NCBI RefSeq assembly: GCF_000165425.1
Contig: NW_001799047.1
Span: 1 to 64,000 of the forward strand
Direction of reading: 5' to 3'
DNA: 64,000 bases
Origin: Paramecium tetraurelia
Lineage: Eukaryota; Ciliophora; Oligohymenophorea; Peniculida; Parameciidae
The notes below the pieces were generated by a model. The model made no database searches and was not told the DNA's origin. It was given only the letters and a program-made list of their open reading frames with translations. Shown here in pieces: positions 10,460 through 24,057 of this stretch. The stretch's first letter is position 1, and every line of letters starts with the position of its first letter. The position numbers were made by a program, and so were the translations under genes.

Positions 10460-12200
10460 TCAAGTCGAAAATCTCTGTTAAATCACAAAACTTATGACAG
10501 TGAATAAGCCTACTACAAAGTTTTGAAGAATCTCAAAACTAATTTTTATCCCATATAATTTTAATGGGTAGTTTCTGCAATCATATTCTATATGTTTCTA
10601 CGCATTTTCTAGAGATTCTATTAAGCTATCTATTCTCTAATAAATAACTAGTGTGTCTGTTCCATGCTATTATTTTAAATGATTAACAAAGGATTTATGA
10701 ATAAAGTTTTATGGCTCTGATAAGCAATCTTCAAAATAATACTTTTTCATTCTTTTTACATCTTAGCAAATAAATTTTAAATTTTCAATTTGAGTCTTAA
10801 ATTCTTCGAAATATTCATTTATTTTAGCTGCACTCATTAAATAGGAACAAACGAAAATTAGATAGATGAAGAATATAATTCCTAAAGTAATCAGATAGTA
10901 ATAATCAATTATAAAATAATCTAAAATTATCTGAAGTACAAATATTATGCTGACAATGCAAAATAGTATTAAAATAGTAAAATAAACTTAATTTCTTATG
11001 TGATATGAAGCACCATAATCAAAAATAATGGATCTCAGCATGCTCCAAGCTTCAATAGTTCTGGGACAATTAATATCAATAGTGGGAGCTAATTTGAATT
11101 CACAACATTTGACTCTTTTTGTGCTGATTAAATAAAACACTTGATCTAAAAGGAATATTTTTCTTTTCATATCATCAAGTGCAATTAATAAATACATAAA
11201 AATGCAGTTAAATTAGATTGTTTAAAATATACCACAAATAACATTAAGAAATACTTCAAATGGAGAATAAAAGTAGTTGTAACATTAAATAGCCTTTGGA
11301 GTTGCTACTATGATTATACCTATAAATAGTGATGTCATAACAATGTATTTTCTGGTGTTCAACTATTAAAAAGATTCAATAAAATATGAAATCAAATTGA
11401 TTCCACTATATTTTCCATTCTTCACTTCATTAATTTCCATATTCTGTTCTTAAGCAAGTGCATTTTAAGTTTCTTACATAGGCTCAACGATGAAATCAAA
11501 ATAAAAAAATTGTGTATCGAAATCATGTCTCTTGGCACTTCTTGCAATTTCTAAATACTTTAGCTTTTTTGTTTAAGCTGCCCAATCAAATAAGACTGTA
11601 TCGAATTTGATAGTTTTTTCTGATAACCGAGATTATTCGTATAATTCAATTCTATCCTCATTCAAAGTAGAGAATTTTGCTGCTATTACTATTGAACGAG
11701 TTAACAAAGAAAACCAAAGTAGTCCCATTTCTAAAGATGAGATTAGTTCAAAATAAAAGTACATAATAAGTGAAAAAATATGTCCTCCCCATTGTAAGTA
11801 GTGAAATACAACATCTTATCTACAAGACCAAAATCCTAAATTATACATGAGCATTGGTTTATTAAAGAAAAAAAAGCATGTGAACGGACCAAATATATAA
11901 AATAACTAAATAGTTAATTTTAAATACCAACTGATACATATAATATTAAGCAAAGTGTTTCATATTGAACTCCGCCTTATAAGACAAGTCTTATTTTTGT
12001 TTTTAGCATTTAGTTTCGTGAAATGGAGTTTCATCAATTGTTGAATTCATTTTAGTGAAAATGATTTGCAATTCAATATCTTCCTCGGGTTATTTTTAAT
12101 TGTCAATGGGAACTCCAACTGAGCACTTATCATGATTCCAAATATAACATCTAGAGGGAGCAGGAGAATCTTCTATTTTCTGAGTATTAATTTCTTCCAT
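10460..12200 (-). CDS. Polytopic membrane protein, family unknown
   Basis: A 572-residue protein with one 22-nt intron at 11906-11927. The first 100 or so residues are polar. Hydrophobic spans follow: LLFYIFGPFTCFFFF, HIFSLIMYFYFELISS, GLLWFSLLTRSIVIAA, IVMTSLFIGIIIVATP, VFLNVICGIFQ with FNCIFMYLLIA, FTILILFCIVSIIFVLQII with YYYLITLGIIFFIYLIFVC, and a last one near FEILQNFVVGLFTVISFV. That makes about seven or eight membrane segments. A polar loop of about 120 residues lies between spans three and four. I recognise no transporter or channel signature. Stop TGA at 10460-10462; the ATG at 12200 begins MEEINTQKIEDSPAPSRC. Confidence 0.8.
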
Positions 12201-12240
12201 AATATTATGATTAAAAAGTAAATTAGAAACATATATATAA

Positions 12241-15200
12241 TCACGATAAAAATAATTTTGCTTAATTCTTATAAAGCTACAATTTCAGTATCTTTTCTGG
12301 ATCATCTTCTTAAAAGTAAACTATTGCCTTCTCAACCCAAAAATCCTTTTTCTTCTTAGATGGTTACAAATTCATCATAAAATGGAGCTAAAAATAAGTG
12401 TAATATACCTTTTTGGCATTTTTCACTAAAGCTTTAATGACTGGCATTTCTGTAAGATCCTAGGCAGTTTTTCCTGCAACCGTTTTAATTGAAGGATTTG
12501 CTTAATAAACTAGTAACACTCTAACGGTATCACAATTGTTATTTTTGGCAGCTATATGTAACGGAGTTCTACCCACTATTTTAATACTATGATTTTTTAC
12601 TCATATCTCTAGCATCTAGATCAGCACCGTTTTCAACTAATAATTTAATAACTTCTATTGAGTTATTGCCAACAGCATGATGCAGGGGAGTTTTCTATTA
12701 ATTATCACGATCGTAAACATGAAAACGACAATCTCTTAACATGCTCTCGATTTCTCTTAAGTTGTCAGCTTTTACTTACCTAAAAAATTCAACACTATTA
12801 GGTCTTTCATATGCTTAAGAGGGGAACACTTAATTATTCACAACATCATTTAAAGTTATATTGAATCGCTTTAATCTGTCCATAAAATTTCTAAGAGCTT
12901 TCATCACTCTTAACCTGAGATCAGCCTTGGCTTCTTCGTCTAATCTTTGAGTTTTTGGACTCTAAAGCCTTGCCGATGATTGAGTCTTTAGTGTTCTTAG
13001 AGTCTTTAGTGTTCGATAAGCAGATGGTTATTATGGTTATAACGCCTTTTTATTCTTTCTTACGTGATTCATTGTGTAATTAACTTCTCTGATGTCTTCT
13101 CTAAACTTTTTAACATTTGCAATCATTCCATTTATTAATTTTTACTCATCCTTTATTAATTATTCAGTCTACTCCTTCATTCTTCCATCTATTTTGTCTT
13201 GAATTATTCTAAGTTATTTATGAATTATTACTAAAAAAATTAGTCCATTTGAGATTTAGGAATAAATACATCAAAATCCTAATTCTCATCAGTCTTTTAT
13301 CTCTAAGATGCTACTTAATCTATCATCATCTCGTGCTTTTGACCGTAATTTCTTTTAAAAATAATATTTTTTTCTTAATTTGGTTTCCTATATTTAGAGA
13401 ACCTAATCTGATCTATGAATTTGTTTTAAAGGTTTTCGAATTCCCCTTCATCATCAGATATAAACAATGCCTTTGACATTTCTTTGGCAGACTACTAAAG
13501 TGCCTAGGCTGACTTTTCCATTTATATAATTGATTCGTAACTATTTTTTTCTAACTATCCATTTAGAAAGCTAGCCACGATTTTGCCGGTTGCACTATGA
13601 GATTATTACATAATTGCACATAAAAAGTGAGTCTACTATAATAATTTTTCTTTTGATTCCTCACCTTTAAGTGGATTTGACTAGGCGATACTATTATTAT
13701 TTAAGTTTCTTAAATTGGTTATTTTATTGCCTCTTCTCAAAGGAGGCTTGTTGGGTGGCAATTAAACTGTTTCAAGCTTATTCCTATATGATGGGTGAAT
13801 TTATTTGTTAAATCTATATGAAGGATCTGGATCAGAAGGATGAGTATGCAATTTGGGCGAGTTAATTGGAGAGCAATTCTAACTAATGAAGTCTGTGTTA
13901 ATAAAGGGACTCACTTATGACTTTTATAATAAGGTGGACGTTTTGGATATGTTTGGATAACTTATTGTTAGTGTGCTTATTACAATGTGGATGATGTTGT
14001 ATTTCTAGTGGTTCTTTACTTCTAAGCGGCCTTTAGTTCTGATTTTAGTTTAGCCTACTCTTAAGCAAGCATGTGCCCTAATTTAATCATTTTTTTTATA
14101 ATTATTATCTATAAAATGAGTGTTAAATTATCATCACTATAATTCATATCTCGAACTTGTACTTCCTGGATTTTACAATCTAATATTATGAAATTGATAT
14201 ACAATGTATGTGGATTAACAATCTGTTGATACTTTTAACTTTATACAATTGGCTTATTTGGTAACTTCTTTGCTAATAGATCCAAATCTAAAATGTCTTA
14301 TTCTTAGATTTCCTCCTCATCAATATAGATCTAGAAGTCTCTCCAAAAGAATGGATTCAGTTTCATATCTTTAATGACATCCTCTGCACTTTAAATTAAA
14401 TCTTAACTTAATCCCCATAAGGAAATCTTGCCTTTCTTGCCTCCAACTAACAAATATTATCCATCATTTGAGAAATCTAATGAAACTATACTGAATATTC
14501 TGTTAATTTATTCGGACACTTAACCTGTTCCACATTCATATATTCTTATATTCGTTGGAAGCATCTTTTTATTTATCTTAGCATTTTTAGTCAAATATTC
14601 AATTGAAGGAATCTCTATAAATTATTTATCTGATGCATTAACTAACGGCAAATGAGCAACAGCAAAATATAATCCAGATTTATCAATCTTTAAATGTCTT
14701 GAAAAAGGAGGAACTGTTATTTTGGCTCTCTTCTCTGAACTTTATATTTTATATATATAAACAAATCCATAATTCGATAGTATTAGAATGTAATCTTTTG
14801 AAGGGTGTAAATCAAATCCAAATATTGTGCCTTCAATTGTATATATACTTAGAGCTAAGGCTGATAACTAAGAATTTCCTTTATCAATTTGATGTCTCCT
14901 AACAGAATTATGATTATAGACAGTCAATGAATTGAATGATTTATCATTCCTTGGAATATAGGAAGTTGAATATGCTTGGGTGTTAACTTTAACGATGTCA
15001 AATTCTAATTAAAATAGTTTGATTCCCACAAAGGATATATTTTCAAGCTTATCTTCCAACTTCAGTACAGGCTTGAGTTAATTTTCACAATCTAAAATAA
15101 TTGTAAATCCGTTTTTAAAGGCTACTCCCAAATACTGATATGCGGGACTAAACTGCATTTCTTTAATTCCTAAATTTTAAGTTAAAGCAATTTGCCTACG

Positions 15201-16337
15201 AAATTATACGTTGTTTAAAGAGAAAACAAACAATTATCCTTTATTATCTCCTAAATATATGTCATCTCTATAATTGTCAATGACACAGCATTTAATTTTA
15301 GTCTGAAATTACCCAATATAATATTTACTCATTGAGAATTTATCTCCACGAGAATTAGAGACTCCAAAAGAGCCATCATTTGAACATGAATAAAATTAAT
15401 TGCTTTGTACAGGATCCCAAGAAACTTAATTAATTCTCCCTCCATGTCCATTTTATTAATTTAATATTATTCTTTTATTGATATCCATAGTGACCAAGGT
15501 AGAATCATTCAAGGAGAATACAAGAATTTGATTAGAGTGCTTTAATTATACGCAATAGCAAGTATCATTTGCATGAATCTCTGTTACAAATTTAAGGGTA
15601 GATATTTCATATATAAATATCTTACCACTCCTTGTTGATAAATATAAATATTATTCAAAGCTTGTAGAGGCAGCAAATTCTTAATCTGGAGCTTTTAATT
15701 AAGAAATCAGATCTCCTTCTGAATTTAGAATGTATAAATCTCCTGTCACCAATATAAGAATGATTAAATTCAAAGATTTGTTTGTGTCTATGTGTTTAAT
15801 ATTCTTTAATGTTATCCTATTTGTGATTTGAACACTATTGGATACTAAGTTCCAAAGAGTAACCTATCCATTACACATGAAGCATAATTTAGTTTTTGGT
15901 TTTGAGGGCAAATAAGAAAATCCATAACAAGGATTCAGATTATCTAAATCAGTAATGAAAACTAGTTTATATTATTGAATGTCATAAACAAGTATTCGAT
16001 GACCTGTATTAACTTCAATGATAATCAATTAATTATTAATATTCGCCATAAATATGTTTACTGTTTTCTTATCAGTGTCAGGTAGATAGTCATCGAAAGT
16101 TCGATTAAAGGAGTCAAATTCAGAAATTTATAGGTGATTCTTAAATCCCATACTTACTGATGCAATAAGATTCTATCCACAAAAACAGATTGCCACAATC
16201 TAATTAACATGGCCATGCATTTAAACTTTAGAATTATTTGTAGTATCAAGCAATAGTAAACTGTTTCCTTATTCAAAAGCAACTAAATCATTTTTTACAT
16301 CAAATGAATTTGTGCCACCTAGAAAATCAATAATCAT
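12241..16337 (-). CDS. WD40-repeat protein with C-terminal ankyrin repeats
   Basis: One continuous frame of about 1330 residues. The first 750 residues look like one or two WD40 propellers: GHVNQIVAICFCGQNLIASV, GHGGRINQVSWDPV, LDFSNDGQYLLVGGKKGKI and SLWGLS. A low-complexity charged linker with a coiled coil follows (LAQEQAKLKSELKAAQKQ; FQIIQDKIDGRMKEQTEQ). Ankyrin repeats near the end read KTPLHHAVGNNSIEVIKLLV ENGADLDARD and RTPLHIAAKNNNCDTVRVLL. Introns: 13883-13914 (or 13893-13921), 13209-13231, 12576-12600 and 12388-12408. No TGA separates the WD40 and ankyrin parts, though a second ATG at 14090 could start a separate ankyrin gene. The start at 16337 lies only 45 bp below the clathrin stop codon. 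Probably a scaffold protein; precise family unknown. Confidence 0.75.
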
Positions 16338-16382
16338 AGGAAATAAAATTATATATGTTTTATTTTAATATGTTTAATTTGG

Positions 16383-19300
16383 TCAAAAACCTGGTGGCTA
16401 GTATGATCCAAATTGTTATCCTCCATAACCCATAGGAGCTTAATTCATTTAGGAATTTGTAAAACCTGAAGACTATCCAAAACCTAAATTGCTACTACTC
16501 ATCTAGCTGGGTGGACCCAACATTAATTAACCTTAGTTCAATAGGAAATCTTAAGCTATTGGTAAGGCTTATGATTATTGTTATTATGCAGTTTGAATTT
16601 CCTATTTAATAAATACAAAATTGTACCTTCTTTTCTCTGTCCTCGTGCTTCTTTTATACATACTCAATCTTGTGAGTCAATTCCCAAGTGATTTAGATGA
16701 AGTATGGCATAGCAAATTCCATAAGGCCTGATCTCCAGGTCAATTCCATAACTTAGTCTGGTTTCAATAAATCATAGCATGTGTAAAGACACACTGTAAA
16801 GAACTCGCTCTCCTTATTCTATATGAAGAATTCCAATAATTCATAGACTAACTTAACATTCTAAGATTCTTAAGCAGTTTCGATGGCATCTCTGTACATT
16901 TAGTCTTATTTACTCAAGTTCATTGATAAATCATATTTCTAAATCTTTCTATATAAATAAGCAGCGATTCTTCTGAATTCAACTAATTCGTGAGATTAGG
17001 TCTTTTATGCCAAAGCCAATTAGTCAAAGTTTTCATAGTTCTTGACTGATTCTCTAAGATTTTCATAGTCCTCAATATCTAAATAGAGTTGATTCAAGGC
17101 ATCGTTAACATCTTTGTTATTGGCATTTTGGATTTGTTATAAAAATGGTAATGTCAAAGCCAAATAGCCAGTGTTCTTCATCAATTTAACAAATTTGCTT
17201 AAATCGATCTTAGATTGAATGCTTCTCAATAAATCATTAATTTATTCTGGTTATTCTTCAAGGTAAAAGAGAATACATTTGTAATACAAATCTGTATTGG
17301 TAATCTTTTAGAGTAACATGACTAGAACATCATGTGAGAAGGCAGTTGGTGAATGCTCGATCATAATGTTGATAGCATTATCTGGTTAATCATAGTGTTG
17401 ATGTAAGTAGACAGCTTCACTCCAGAGACACATCTTTTCACAAGTTCTTAAGACTTTCAAAATGTTCATCTTCTAGAAGTATTATCTGCAGTGTTCCATG
17501 ACTTTCTTCTATTTGTAATGGCAATAAAGAACTGCTAATTCTGTGAAGATACCAACATGTGCTCTTTACATACCTAAGGCATTCTCCAATAATATCATCA
17601 TTTCCTCTTATGCATTGTATTCTTCATATTATTTTATCAATGACTCCAACATATCTGGTACAATGATAATATTCTAAGCAGCAATCGAAGCATACTTGAA
17701 TTCTGATGCCTCAACACAAGCAAAGCATAATTCTTTCCATGTCTTGGAAGTATTGGCCTTTTAAGCTGCTTCAATAGCTTTGTTAAATTATTTTAATCTA
17801 ACCAAACAAGATGCTATTCTTGCATTATTTTTAAGGGCAGTGAACAAGATCTTAGCTGCCTCATATAATTATTGATCATAGCATCTCTCTCCTACCTTAA
17901 TTACATCTGCTGAGTTGCTTGATTAAATCAAAGATTCAACATCTAAGTTCTTGTCTAATTTTGCATAACAATAGATTAATGAATTGTCAATGTTGACATC
18001 CTTGACTGTTTATCTGCACATTAAGAGATATTTGACTAATAATTCATATTTCTCTTCTTATTCAGCAACATTAATAATATTCAAGAATGCACTTGAATCA
18101 TTAGCCTTGATGTAGCAATCAATTGATTCATTTGTTTATCCTTAATTCAAATAAGCTTCAGCCAATAATGACCATACTTCTGGGGAACTAGCATACTAAG
18201 CATATTCATGAGCTCTTGGAATGCTTCCCAAATTTCTGAGTAATACATTAACAGCATCAATGTGTAAATTAAATTTCTTAAAGACAGCATAAGCCTCTTC
18301 AAACAAGTTATATTCTTCATTCAAACAATGTTAAGCAATAATTTATGGATCGAATTTATCCAATCTATTGATGTAATCCAACACTTTGCTTGTGTCACTT
18401 TGAATGGCTGTGATGATTAATAAATTCTATAATTATTTGTATTACATAAATTCAGGGTTATGTAAAACCAATTTCTCCAACAAACCCAATAATTCATAAG
18501 GAATCTTGGCCAACACAAATGCTTTGACAGCTGCTTAAACTTCATCAACATTCTTTGAGTCTTGTAATGCTTAAATGACATAGTCAATTAAATTTTTTCT
18601 GTGTGGATTTGTCTCTTATAATACTCCAGCCCATAAATCAACATCCTATCTTTCTACGAGATATTTGGCTTAGACTCTGTACATTTCATTTTTGTTTGTT
18701 AAATTAATTAATTCTTAATCGCATTGTCCCCAAGCTCTCTTGTAAGCTAGAACTGCTAATTAAGGATCTCTTTCCTCACAGAATTTACCAACAGCCTTTG
18801 CATCATAGAATTGATTATTGATCAAGAAACCATCAGGATCTTATGATGTATCAATCTTGATTTTGGCTAATGCATTGTGAATAGCTGGAATTTGGTTGCC
18901 TTCTGTAACTCTAGCTTCAAGCCATTATTCTAAGACTCTAAGTTTATTTCTTTTTTCGAATTCATCAACAGTTGGTTCAATTGGACACATTCCACGGATG
19001 TTATACAACAATTATTTCAAGTAAACTTCATCGCATTCCAAATCAATTAATGTACCAAATACACCAGGAGCAGCATTAGGATTAACTTTGAAGATATAGA
19101 TTTCAATATATCTAGTGAATCCATTTTTATAAAGATATCTGGTCAATTCATCAACAAATCCATTCATATCACATAAGAATATCAATGGTCTTGGATCAGA
19201 TAACTTTTATTCCTTTAAGTAATTTTTGACTTTATCAGCATCATAACAATCTCCTTTTTCTGTAATAACTCTTTCTAATTCTTTGATTTAATTGCATTTA

Positions 19301-21613
19301 GCAGCAGCTTCGATATATTTATAATAGATATCCTTATCAGATGTTGTGTTAATCAAAGATCCCAAAAATAGGTAGACTCCTTCAAATGCACTAACAGATT
19401 CAAAAGACTTTAATGCAAGCTGGAATTGTTAATCTTTAATTATTTTAAACTGCGACATTGACAACAACTTATAGATTCTATCTATTGTGTCTTAATAAAT
19501 CTTAAAGGCATTATAATGTCAATGCAGGATCAACTCTGGATAAGAAATTGACAAGGAATTCAGGAGGGAGAGCATGAGTATTAAGAATAACTCTTTTAAC
19601 ATCCTTTGGATCTGAATAATTTTCAAGTGCTCTTTGATAAAGTCCTTTTTATTCACATAATTGGGCAACTCTAATTCTATCAAATTGGGTCCAGATGTTC
19701 ATTTATAAGATGGCATCGGCAACTTATGCAGCAGCCTATAAGTTCAAGCATAAGACTTTAGTTTAGAGTGGTCCATCTTCAGCTCTGTTGTTTTTCATGC
19801 ATTCAACCAAGAAGGCTGTCATTTCTGGTAATCTCTAGAATTATTCAAATAATTCAGCAATTTGATGAACATTGATGCTTTGGTCTCTTTGATATAAAGA
19901 TTTGGCCATAGCTAAGGCTTGTTCTGGAGATTACATCATCATATTTCTCAACATAGCCATGTAATCTGTTGATACTCCAAATTGTTATTGTAATTGCATA
20001 GCCAATTCTAGCTATCCAGTTTCCATATAGCATTATGCTAATTTCTAGTATGATTTAGATTATTTGTAGATTTGAATAGCTAAATTGGCATCATATCTTT
20101 TTAAGAGATCTCCTAATTCATCTGATGGTTCTAATTTATTTTATGCAATCCACTATTCAACGAATTGTTTTCTTCCTTGTTATAAAATTGGTCCACACAA
20201 TTCGATAGCTTCAAATTTATTCAATGTTCCCTTTTCTAATAATGTTTGGAAATAGACGATGAGTGGTTATGGTTATCCTGGTTGTTATTGCATTTATTTG
20301 AATTTAGCAATACTTTCTGGGTTTCTAAGAACTGTACCAGGAGCACTGGCAGCAATTTTAGCAGCACTCAAAGCATCTCCAGATAAGATGGCCTTATTGA
20401 ATTGATCTACAAACATATTATCTGCTCCAGGAAGCTTATATCTACTGGCCAAACGGAATCCCAATTGAATAACATCTGGAATATGTCTGCAAGTGTTAAT
20501 TAAGTAAGACACCAATTAGTCATCATTAACAGATATTGTGTAGACAATACCTTCCTTACCAATAATATGATATTATCCTTGATTAATGTTTGGGGCACCT
20601 ACAAAGACATTCTCGTTGCAGATTCTCTATTGGATTATAAAATATCATTTTATACCTCTCTGAATATCAAACTGGCAGTGCTTAATTCATAGACAGTCAA
20701 AAATGAAAATTTGCTTATTACATAGATCAATCCATATTTTTGATTAATGTGCATTAAGACTGGGAAATCTGTTGGATAATTTGGATCAGTTTAAACTTCA
20801 ACTTATCTTTTGTATTTTTAGAATCCATTGGGTGGTACTCCAATTTCTGTGATGTGTAATCTGCTTGTTGTTTCACCAGACTTTCTCTCCACAAAACAGA
20901 ATAAACTGCTTTTGTAGTCATCTGTGTGAATCAAGGCATCTCCAAAACAACAACAATGTCCTTCTAAGATTTATTACCTTGCCTATTCAATCAAAAATAA
21001 TTGAATGTGACCATTAATTGTTCTACCTCCATCTGGTGTTGAAATACCATATAATGCACACCATTTTTCATTTCCTTCCAATCCATATCCTATGATTTAC
21101 ACTGGATTCTCTAATGACAATGCTCCAGATCTTGTTTTATTATTATTTAATACGATACCTGTCCATCACTTTGACTTGTTGCTCATTGGGATTTGTGATA
21201 TTGATGTGATATACTGCTGTTGGAGTAACATATGCTAATTTTTATGGGTTGACCCATCTCCAAAACACTATAGTCTCATTCAATTCGACATTCTTTATTC
21301 TTTACTTCTCATCCAAATTGAAGATTTAGATCACAGTTGAATTTGGCTATTCCCCTGCAGCTCTAAGAGCGATGATATTCTTTTCTGGATGCATTAAAGC
21401 AGAGTCTGCCTTGTTTGGCTTACGAGAAATCAATTGCTTTGTCTCAAAATTGAATTGCAATAATTGAGTATCTCCATTCGGGGCTGTCTCTCTGATTGTG
21501 ATATATTTATCTGATTCGAAGAATATTTAACCAAACTTGAAATTGGTTTGACTAACACCCAATTAAGAAAATCGGTATGCCTCTTAAACTCTTATTGGTC
21601 TTATTGGATTCAT
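16383..21613 (-). CDS. CLTC: Clathrin heavy chain
   Basis: About 1710 residues, close to the 1675 of animal clathrin heavy chain. The N-terminal propeller starts [19 protein letters not shown]; the legs carry family stretches such as [27 protein letters not shown] and [43 protein letters not shown]-like [18 protein letters not shown], and the trimerisation end [20 protein letters not shown]; the tail is Q/G/P-rich. It forms the triskelion coat of endocytic and trans-Golgi vesicles. Introns at 21131-21158, 20627-20655 and 16618-16642 or so (25 nt). A one-base register change near 19450 needs either a 19-nt intron (19450-19468) or an extra base; see findings. Start ATG 21613, stop TGA 16383-16385. 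Confidence 0.97.
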
Positions 21614-22278
21614 AAAAAAATAAAAATTTAAATTTCACATCTCCACATCATATCGGTATTTGAATTCAATAATTAATTAGCGTGATTTAATAATTATATA
21701 ATAGGTATTACGCAAATCATTTTTATATTTCCTTACCAACTATCCTTCCTCTTGCTACAATTCCCATAGTTTATACTCTATTTTCTCAAGAATGCAACAA
21801 AAATGCTCAACATTTCCCTTATCTGTTAATGAGGTCTGAATATTTAAGAAAAGGTTGCATCATTTTTGTTATAATAATATACTTTATTCTCTTTTGGCTA
21901 TTTAAATTGATAAAATTTCAAATGGAGATTACAAATTGAATTAATCAATTAATTATTCTTTTGGTTATCAAAAAATAAATAATTCATTTTGTGAAATAAT
22001 GCCTATTTTAAATTCATAATTATTACCCTTATTCAAATGTGATTTATCTATATTAAGGAGAAGTGAAGTTTAGTTTCAATTTAATTACTAATTCAAATTT
22101 GATCAATTACTTCTCTTCTCTTTTATTTTGAGATTAAAAAGGGTTTGATTATGTTTTTTGATATTATCTTATATGAATGAAGTTAAATAAAAAAGCACAA
22201 TAAACATAATTTTAAATTTTTTGGAATATCATATTTGTATGTTCATTATCAAGATTTATGATCATAAATTTTATTAAT
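21614..22278. other. Divergent promoter region
   Basis: About 665 bp between the clathrin heavy chain start (minus) and the cytochrome-b5-like gene start (plus). It must hold both promoters. It is AT-rich; I see no gene, repeat or recognisable promoter motif. Confidence 0.5.
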
Positions 22279-23563
22279 ATGAATAAAAGTTTTAAAAGTT
22301 ACCCTTCCTTCGCTGCATTCTAGACAGAGCAGGCCAAATCAAATAGGTAATTTTGATAAGTATATCAGTTTGAAAAAAGATTACTCTATGTTTATCATAA
22401 CTCAGTTTATGATTTGACGGATTTCATAGATAAACATCCTGGTGGAAGAGGTCCTTTGAATACATACAAAGGGAGAGACTTAGAAAATGTATTAAATTAT
22501 GCTTAGATTATAGATATTTTTCAATCCAGCAATACACAAACATAGCTAATCGGCACTGTATACAATGGAACGGTATAAATGTGGAGTAATTGAGAACAAA
22601 CCGATTTAATAACAACAATAAACCATGTTAGGCTCAAAATCAACAAATGTTTCGCAATCTATTGTTACGAATAAATCCCAGAAAAATACACCTTAAAAAA
22701 ATGATTCTGATAAAAAACTTCAATAAAAATCACAATCTGTTAAACCTAAAGCTCAACCACAAGAAGATAGACTAAATCAATCTATGAGCAAATTAAATCA
22801 ATCGATGACAAGCAGTGTTAAATCTTAATTTCTACTCATACCAACATAATAAGAAATACTGATGATACAAAAATAGAAATAGCAGAAACTGATTAAATCG
22901 TGGAAGTAATCTGAAATTGAAGAATTGAAGAGACAATAAGCTGAAGTCGAATAACTAAGAGTTGAAAAAAAAGATGATCGAAAGACTTAAAGTGAAATAT
23001 TAGTCTCACCCCGTAAGAAGTCGACTAACCCCTATTATTTAGCATGGCTTGAGAGATAAAATCGATAGGAGTTACAAAAATAGGAGGAATCCACAACTAA
23101 TATCCTCCCGGCTTATCTCACATAATCTAATGATCAAAATATGATCAAGCAAGAAGATACTAAGTATTAATCATAATCTTATGATGTCGATAAAAAGAGA
23201 TAATACGACTCAAAGCTATCCTAATCAGTCATTATAGAGAAAACATAGAAGAAAGTCAATCCTTACTATGAAGAATGGAAGAGAAGATAAAGCTTAAAAA
23301 GCTAAGATTACTAAAAAGAATAAGTTTCATAAGAGAACAACCAACTATCAAAATAGCAATCAATCATTATGGAAGAGAATGAATCATAGATTTCTGGTTA
23401 ACCATCTTCTATGAATAATAGTTTTCAAAGATCCTACTCAATGAGTTAAAGAACAATCATGCAAGAAGATCCTTAATTAAGTGTACCTGTTTTTGCTCCA
23501 AAATTCATCTCTCCAATTAAAGCCAAATTTGTGTTTAGCATGAAAAAGCTAGAAAGTAGATGA
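22279..23563 (+). CDS. Cytochrome-b5-like domain protein with disordered tail
   Basis: A 404-residue protein; introns at 22298-22323, 22347-22368 and 22573-22594. Residues about 20-75 resemble a cytochrome b5 domain: VYHNSVYDLTDFIDKHPGG RG then GRDLENVLNYAQIIDIF and QLIGTVYNG. The HPGG heme-ligand motif is present, but the second axial histidine expected about 23 residues on is not evident, so heme binding is uncertain. The remaining 300 residues are polar, Q/S/K-rich and contain a coiled-coil stretch (EIEELKRQQAEVEQLRVEKK) and repeated acidic/basic motifs such as NPYYEEWKRRQ and NPYYLAWLERQ. The third intron ends in GAG rather than TAG but is required to avoid the TGA at 22590. Exon total is divisible by three. 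Confidence 0.7.
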
Positions 23564-24057
23564 TTTTTGGAACATATAAGATTTTAACTACTATATATAA
23601 TTCAAGTTTATAAAATTATCAATTGATAGGATGAAATATTATTTTATTTCCTTCCTTCTTTTGAGTAATAATTTTTATTTCTAAATTTTCAATTAAACAT
23701 AAATCTCATTCTCCTGAATAACGGGTTCTCTTTTTGGACTACATTTGTCATTTATATAAAATACATTAAATAAATTGATGTTATTTATATATTGACTTAC
23801 AAATAGAAAGAATTTAGAAAACAGTTTAATAGATTTTTAGTGCAAAGAAGAGTATGAATTAAAATATAGAATATAAAACTCTTGATTTTGAATCGATATA
23901 TATGAAAATCATTAGTATTTTATAATGTAAATAGTTTTTCTTTCAAAATATGTTTCTATACAGAAATGATAAAATTTCTATGTGTCCTGATGTTGGAAGA
24001 TAGTTATGATCAAAATATTTTCTTTATTTGAAAATTTTCTTTATTATAATAATAATC
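23564..24057. other. Intergenic region, no gene supported
   Basis: About 490 bp between two plus-strand genes. A short minus-strand stretch near 23650-23740 (SPKREPVIQENEIY) looks weakly coding but has no start and no stop before it enters the neighbouring gene, so I do not call it. Confidence 0.5.

Noticed and set aside
14090-14090. Separate ankyrin gene starting at this ATG
   Set aside because: Possible, but the upstream WD40 frame enters it in phase with no stop, so one gene is the simpler reading.
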